39,171 nt of DNA from an uncultured Tateyamaria sp. Lineage in GTDB: Bacteria > Pseudomonadota > Alphaproteobacteria > Rhodobacterales > Rhodobacteraceae. Of the stretch, positions 35,902-39,171 are shown piece by piece (the stretch's first letter is position 1; every line of letters begins with the position of its first letter). Location of the stretch: positions 1 to 39,171 of the forward strand of contig NZ_CANNDO010000014.1 of the NCBI RefSeq assembly GCF_947503385.1, in the 5' to 3' direction. Both the position numbers and the translations under genes were made by a program. The notes below the pieces were generated by a model, which did not search any database, was not told where the DNA came from, and saw only the letters and a program-made list of their open reading frames with translations.

Positions 35902-36476
35902 TCCCCTTGCCCAAGCTGATTTTCGTCACCCACCCCGAAGTGGTGGTGGACCCCGACCGCCCCGTCACCGACTGGACACTGCGCGACACAGGCCGCGCCC
36001 GCGCCACAGCCTTTGCCAGCCACAGCGCAGTTGCAGATGTCACCCACATCTGGACCAGCGCCGAACGCAAGGCGCGCGAAACCGCCGATATCCTCGCCGC
36101 AAGGCGGGGCATCCCGGTGGCCACCCATGCCGATCTGGGCGAAAACGACCGCTCCGCCACGGGGTTTCTGCCCCCCGATCAGTTCGAAGCCGCCGCCGAC
36201 ATGTTCTTTGCCCAACCGGGTGACAGCTTTCGCGGCTGGGAAACCGCACAGGCGGCGCAAGCGCGGGTCGTAGGCGCGACCCAAACCATCCTGTCACAGC
36301 ACGCGGGCACAGACCTGATGATCGTGGCGCATGGGGCCGTGGGCACGCTGCTGTGGTGCCACCTGACCGGGTCCGCCATCAGCCGGGACCACGATCAACC
36401 GCGACAGGGGTGCTACTGGGTGGCCAACCTGCCGGACCTCACCGTTCACGGCCCGTGGCAGCCCATCGCGCCCTAG
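35898..36476 (+). CDS. Histidine phosphatase superfamily protein with altered RHG motif
   Basis: A 192-residue protein of the histidine phosphatase fold. The first catalytic histidine is present (H12) but the usual RHG reads THP, so the arginine is replaced. Other elements: SAERKARETA (R57 or R60), GENDRS (E82) and the second histidine IVAHG (H145). The fold suggests a phosphomonoesterase; loss of the first arginine may alter or weaken activity. GTG start overlaps the ATPase stop by 4 nt. It may act on solute brought in by the transporter (inference). Stop shares CTAG with the convergent IMPase gene. Confidence 0.78.
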   Translation: MIPLPKLIFVTHPEVVVDPDRPVTDWTLRDTGRARATAFASHSAVADVTHIWTSAERKARETADILAARRGIPVATHADLGENDRSATGFLPPDQFEAAADMFFAQPGDSFRGWETAQAAQARVVGATQTILSQHAGTDLMIVAHGAVGTLLWCHLTGSAISRDHDQPRQGCYWVANLPDLTVHGPWQPIAP

Positions 36477-37264
36477 ACGGACCACGCCGCGTCGGCAATC
36501 TCCACCAGCGTGTCAAACACATCCGCACTGCCCGCAACCACCCGGCCACCGCTGCGGATCATCGCGTCCGCATCCTGATCCTCGATCCGCCCGCCCGCTT
36601 CGGCAATCATCAACTGGCCCGCCAGACAATCCCACGCGTTCATGTGCTCTTCGACATAGCCCAGCAACCGGCCATCCGCGACATAGGCCAGCGACAGCGC
36701 ACCGCTGGCATTGCGGTGATACAGCGCACCACGGTCGATTACGGCTGCGATCACGGGCAGCACATGCGCCGCCTGCACCCGGTTGGAATACCCGATGGAC
36801 ACGGTGCCACTGTCCAGCGGCACGCCCGCCGCGACCTGCATCGTGGCCCCGTTCATCGTGGCCCCGTGCCCGCGCAGCGCGGCATAGGTCTCGCCCACAT
36901 TCGGCTCGTGGATCACGCCCACTTGGGTCTGCCCCCCCGACACCCCCGCCAGAACGACCGTCCATGCGGGGATGCCATTGACGAAATTCGTGGTGCCATC
37001 AATCGGGTCAATCACCCAATCAAACCCGCTGGTCCCTGCCTTGGGGGCGTGCTCTTCTCCGACGATCCCGTCATCGGGCCAGGTGTGTCCGATCCGGTCG
37101 CGAATGAAGGTTTCGACATTTTTGTCGGCCTCGCTCACCCAGTCCTGCGCACCCTTCTGGTCCACGACCAAGGTCGCGCGGTTCGCAAAATATGCGCGCG
37201 CCACATCGCCCGCCGCGTGGCACAGGTCCACGGCAAATTCCATACGGTCAGACAGGTGTTCCAC
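36473..37264 (-). CDS. Inositol monophosphatase family protein
   Basis: Metal-dependent phosphatase of 263 residues. Motifs: WVSEADKNVE, GEEH (metal Glu), the signature WVIDPIDGTTNF (about residues 83-94) and the second WDCLAGQLMIAEAGG (about residues 213-227). Could act on myo-inositol phosphates, other sugar phosphates, PAP or histidinol phosphate. The GTG start at 37264 is chosen because AAAGGAG lies 9 nt upstream; a TTG at 37288 or ATG at 37243 is possible. It is convergent with the transporter unit. Confidence 0.88.
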   Translation of the reverse strand: MEHLSDRMEFAVDLCHAAGDVARAYFANRATLVVDQKGAQDWVSEADKNVETFIRDRIGHTWPDDGIVGEEHAPKAGTSGFDWVIDPIDGTTNFVNGIPAWTVVLAGVSGGQTQVGVIHEPNVGETYAALRGHGATMNGATMQVAAGVPLDSGTVSIGYSNRVQAAHVLPVIAAVIDRGALYHRNASGALSLAYVADGRLLGYVEEHMNAWDCLAGQLMIAEAGGRIEDQDADAMIRSGGRVVAGSADVFDTLVEIADAAWSV

Positions 37265-37640
37265 TGGCTCAGGCTCCTTTGGCAGCAATGCGGTCTGGCC
37301 CCGGTCGGTGCAAGGGCCATAGCCCAGCCTAGCCGACAGGCGGCAGGGTCCGACAGGCGTTTTTGGCCAAGGGGCAGGCCTGTTTGATATGCGTCAACGT
37401 CACGGGCATCCGCCGCAAGACAGCGCGGCGGCCCGTCTGATCTGTGCAAGGTGCCGAACACCCCGGATCGTATACCGGGGGATCTTGGCGCACGCGCCCT
37501 GCGCCAATCCCCGGGCAGGTGCGGCAGCCCCCCATGGGCCACGGCTCTGACGCAGAGCGGTCCAAAGCCAATGGGACAGGCCCCCCCGGCGGTACAAACA
37601 GCACACGGCAACCATCTGACAGGTCCGGTATCGCGCGCGC
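37265..37640. other. Intergenic gap upstream of the IMPase gene
   Basis: About 376 bases without a supported gene. It holds an FNR-type box at 37384-37397, a CCCCGG / CCGGGG inverted repeat near 37460-37480, and two further GC-rich imperfect repeats. The small open frames here have no ribosome site and are not called. A structured RNA is possible but unsupported. The GNAT gene ends at the right edge. Confidence 0.5.
37384..37397 (-). promoter_or_regulatory. FNR/CRP-type box
   Basis: Minus strand TTGAC-GCAT-ATCAA, matching the FNR/FnrL consensus TTGAT-N4-ATCAA with one mismatch. It is 120 nt upstream of the IMPase GTG, which allows regulation of that gene by oxygen or nitric oxide if the promoter lies nearer. 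Confidence 0.45.
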
Positions 37641-38120
37641 TCAGGCCGCAGGCGGGTCCAGCACATAGACCTTGCCAATGGCGCCCGGCAATTGGCGATA
37701 GGTGCGAAAACCCATCGCCGCGTAATAGGCAAGACCGGCCGCGTTGCTGTCCGCGATTGTCGCGTCGATCTTAGCAAGGCCCGCCGCCTGTGCCGCCGCC
37801 AGCGATGCCGCAAACAGCGCTCTGCCCACACCTTGGCCCGTGGCGCTGGCATCGACATAGCTGCCGATGATCCCATAGCCGTCGGGCAGGTCAAACGGGT
37901 TGCCCTCCGTCGCTCGCTTGAGCGACTGAAACCCCAGAATGTCGCCCGCAGCATCCACAGCCACCGAACAGCGCAGCCCGTCGGGATGGGTGATGTAATG
38001 CGCCGTGACATGATCGGGCGCAAAGGGTCTTGGGCTGTTCCACGACACCAGCACGTCCCGCAGGATGCGGCTCATAGCCTTTGCGTCGGCCACCGTGGCT
38101 GCGCGGATGGTCAGGGTCAT
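37641..38120 (-). CDS. GNAT-family N-acetyltransferase
   Basis: A 159-residue acetyl-CoA-dependent transferase. It begins LTIRAATVADAKAMSRILRD, has the acetyl-CoA-binding Q/RxxGxG/A stretch in GQGVGRALFAASLAAA (about residues 96-111) and the C-terminal NAAGLAYYAAMGF pattern. The substrate is unknown. GGAG precedes the ATG, and the ATG overlaps the preceding gene stop by 4 nt (ATGA), so the two are an operon. Confidence 0.88.
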   Translation of the reverse strand: MTLTIRAATVADAKAMSRILRDVLVSWNSPRPFAPDHVTAHYITHPDGLRCSVAVDAAGDILGFQSLKRATEGNPFDLPDGYGIIGSYVDASATGQGVGRALFAASLAAAQAAGLAKIDATIADSNAAGLAYYAAMGFRTYRQLPGAIGKVYVLDPPAA

Positions 38121-38605
38121 GCGGATGGCTCCGCTTGGCGTCCCAGATAGGCCGACACCCTGTGTGCGGGCGCAGCTGTCTGATCCGGTCCCAGCATTGT
38201 CGCGGTCCACGCCGCACTCTCGAACTGGACGATGTGCAATTCCCAGACACATCCGACGATCTCCAGCACGCCGGTGCGGAAATCCGTAGGCCTGTCCCAC
38301 GGTGCCTTGATCTGGTCGGCGTGCGCCAGCACGCTGCCCCATTGCCAGTAGAAGGTGGGCGAGACAACGGCGGTCTCGGCAAAGTGGATGATCTGAAACC
38401 CGACGCCGTGATTGCCCGTCGGGTCGTCCAGCGGTCCGGGTGCGGGCAGGCGGTCCAGCGCGTGGGATGTCGCCGCTGCGATGATGGCGTCTTCATTGTG
38501 CCGGTTGTCGGCAAAAATCGCATAGCGCTTGAGGTGCCAGCCCCGCGCGTCGACAGGGCTCAGCGACACGGTTTTGCGTGGTTGAAACGGGTTCAGATGA
38601 TCCAA
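38117..38605 (-). CDS. Protein of unknown family with tandem decayed start copies upstream
   Basis: A 162-residue protein, no signal peptide or membrane span; rich in Trp, His and Phe, with YWQWGS and WELHIVQFESAAW in a likely beta-rich fold. No family recognised. The start is TTG at 38605 with AGGAGA 5 nt upstream. It is followed by the GNAT gene with a 4-nt overlap. The 5' part (start codon and first 35 or so codons) is duplicated in decayed form twice just upstream (starts at 38787 and 38946). Confidence 0.7.
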   Translation of the reverse strand: MDHLNPFQPRKTVSLSPVDARGWHLKRYAIFADNRHNEDAIIAAATSHALDRLPAPGPLDDPTGNHGVGFQIIHFAETAVVSPTFYWQWGSVLAHADQIKAPWDRPTDFRTGVLEIVGCVWELHIVQFESAAWTATMLGPDQTAAPAHRVSAYLGRQAEPSA

Positions 38606-38661
38606 GCCGATCTCCTCTTCGCGGCACGTTGGCCAAGGACGTCACCACCCTCAACACCACC

Positions 38662-38684
38662 GTAGGGTGGGCATCCTGCCCACC
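38662..38684 (+). repeat. REP-like GTAG hairpin, copy 5
   Basis: GTAG (38662-38665), GGTGGGCA (38666-38673), TCC loop, TGCCCACC (38677-38684). It lies within unit 1 of the tandem array. Confidence 0.7.
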
Positions 38685-38787
38685 GTCCGCCGCCGATAAA
38701 AGCGCAGCGTTTGAGAAGCCAGCACGATCCCCCGACACAGGCCCGCAGCGCGCTTTCACATGGTTGATCCGGGTCCAGATTGCTCAA
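38680..38787 (-). pseudogene. Decayed 5' copy of the gene at 38117-38605, copy B
   Basis: TTG at 38787 with GGGGAGG upstream starts MSNLDPDQPCESA, aligning with MDHLNPFQPRKTV of the intact gene; later CWLLKRCAFIGGGR aligns with GWHLKRYAIFADNR. Similarity ends near the REP hairpin; the frame runs on into unrelated sequence and stops at 38593. A fragment, not a functional gene. Confidence 0.65.
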
Positions 38788-38849
38788 GCCGACCTCCCCG
38801 TCGCGCCGCGTTGGCCAAGGACATCACCACCCTCAACCCCACCGTCCGC

Positions 38850-38946
38850 CGCCAATGAAAGCGCAGCGTTTGAGAAGCCAGCACGATCCCCCGACACAGG
38901 CCCGCTGCGCGCTTTCACATGGTTGATCCGGGTCCAGATTGCTCAA
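38850..38946 (-). pseudogene. Decayed 5' copy of the gene at 38117-38605, copy C
   Basis: TTG at 38946, same ribosome site, MSNLDPDQPCESAQ, then WLLKRCAFIGGGRW and a stop codon, about 37 codons in all. Nearly identical to copy B, so the two arose by recent duplication of one another after diverging from the intact gene. Confidence 0.65.
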
Positions 38947-39002
38947 GCCGACCTCCCCGTCGCGCCGGGCTGGCCAAGGACGTCACTACCCTCAACACCA
39001 CC

Positions 39003-39025
39003 GTAGGGTGGGCATTTTGCCCACC
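39003..39025 (+). repeat. REP-like GTAG hairpin, copy 6
   Basis: GTAG (39003-39006), GGTGGGCA (39007-39014), TTT loop, TGCCCACC (39018-39025), then CGC and a T run. In the partial third unit of the array. Confidence 0.7.
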
Positions 39026-39042
39026 GCTTTTTTTGTCCAAAT

Positions 39043-39115
39043 CTTAACGTATTGTGAATCTGTCTCTGTAAGCTGTTGATTTTTGGTGTTTGGATTGCTG
39101 TCCCATGCTGGGACA
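39043..39115 (+). promoter_or_regulatory. Composite 73-bp element, copy 2
   Basis: CTTAAC (39043-39048), 17 nt, CTGTAA (39066-39071), 4 nt, TTGATTTTTGGTG (39076-39088), 10 nt, TGTCCCA-N3-TGGGACA (39099-39115). Identical layout to the minus-strand copy at 2656-2728. In this copy the inverted repeat extends to GCTGTCCCA / TGGGACAGC. The element points right, out of the window, so it may drive or control the next gene or RNA. Confidence 0.6.
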
Positions 39116-39171
39116 GCGTGCCTGGGGTTACAGGTTTGGATAGAGAGGGAAGCGGGCGCAGAGGTCTGCGA

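Larger units (their letters stand above)
38606..39026 (-). repeat. Tandem array of decayed gene-start units
   Basis: Three units: 38606-38787 (182 bp), 38788-38946 (159 bp) and a partial unit from 38947. The first two share the run from TTG start codon and ribosome site through about 35 codons. Their lengths differ by exactly 23 bp, which is a REP-like hairpin present in the first and absent from the second. The third partial unit contains the hairpin again. Confidence 0.8.

Noticed and set aside
37440..37620. A small RNA or tRNA in the gap before the GNAT gene
   Set aside because: GC-rich inverted repeats are present but there is no tRNA T-loop pattern, promoter or U-tract that would support a specific RNA.
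38606..39026. Direct repeats resembling a CRISPR array
   Set aside because: Units are 159-182 bp with almost identical content, encode decayed gene starts, have no short repeat-spacer pattern, and there are no cas genes.

Overview
The window reads as chromosomal DNA of a roseobacter-type alphaproteobacterium (Rhodobacteraceae). That is an inference from three things: high GC, protein sequences typical of that family, and a mix of ribosomal genes, phasin and many ABC importers for organophosphorus compounds. No rRNA, tRNA, CRISPR array, transposase or phage gene was seen.

Layout. (1) 165-6783: first part of the S10 ribosomal protein cluster, rpsJ-rplC-rplD-rplW, then about 2 kb of unrelated DNA (cold-shock gene, phasin gene on the other strand, REP-like hairpins), then rplB-rpsS-rplV-rpsC-rplP. 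A terminator follows rplP; rpmC, rpsQ and the spc genes are not in the window. (2) 6889-9450: membrane-anchored nuclease, DUF4149-like membrane protein, and an ArsR / AHSA1 / DHFR-like three-gene unit. (3) 9536-14087: PhnM-like amidohydrolase, a formylglycine-type sulfatase/phosphonate-ester hydrolase, a secreted GH25 lysozyme and a putative lipoprotein. (4) 14100-20746: carB, a proline-rich protein, a cyclopropane fatty acid synthase, an alpha/beta hydrolase and a small membrane protein. (5) 20751-30855, all on the minus strand: a DeoR/GlpR-type regulator heads phnD-phnC-phnE-phnE, two HAD phosphatases, then ugpB-ugpA-ugpE-ugpC. (6) 31062-37264: NUDIX protein, then a three-gene AfuABC/FbpABC-type importer, a histidine phosphatase and a convergent inositol-monophosphatase-like gene. 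(7) 37641-39171: GNAT gene, a gene of unknown family, and upstream of it two decayed tandem copies of that gene's own start region.

Taken together, 9.5-37.3 kb is rich in functions for importing and dephosphorylating organic phosphorus: three importers (phosphonate-type, glycerol-3-phosphate-type, sugar-phosphate/iron-type), at least four phosphatase-family enzymes, a C-P lyase-pathway PhnM and a possible phosphonate/sulfate ester hydrolase. The DeoR-Phn-HAD-HAD-Ugp block looks like one co-directional regulon with overlapping genes and palindromic candidate operators.

The least explained signals are non-coding. A 73-bp composite element (spaced promoter-like hexamers, a 13-bp conserved block and a 17-bp inverted repeat) occurs twice with identical spacing, at 2656-2728 (minus) and 39043-39115 (plus). 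Six GTAG-headed REP-like hairpins are present, and in the 38.6-39.0 kb array one is present in one tandem unit and cleanly absent from the next.
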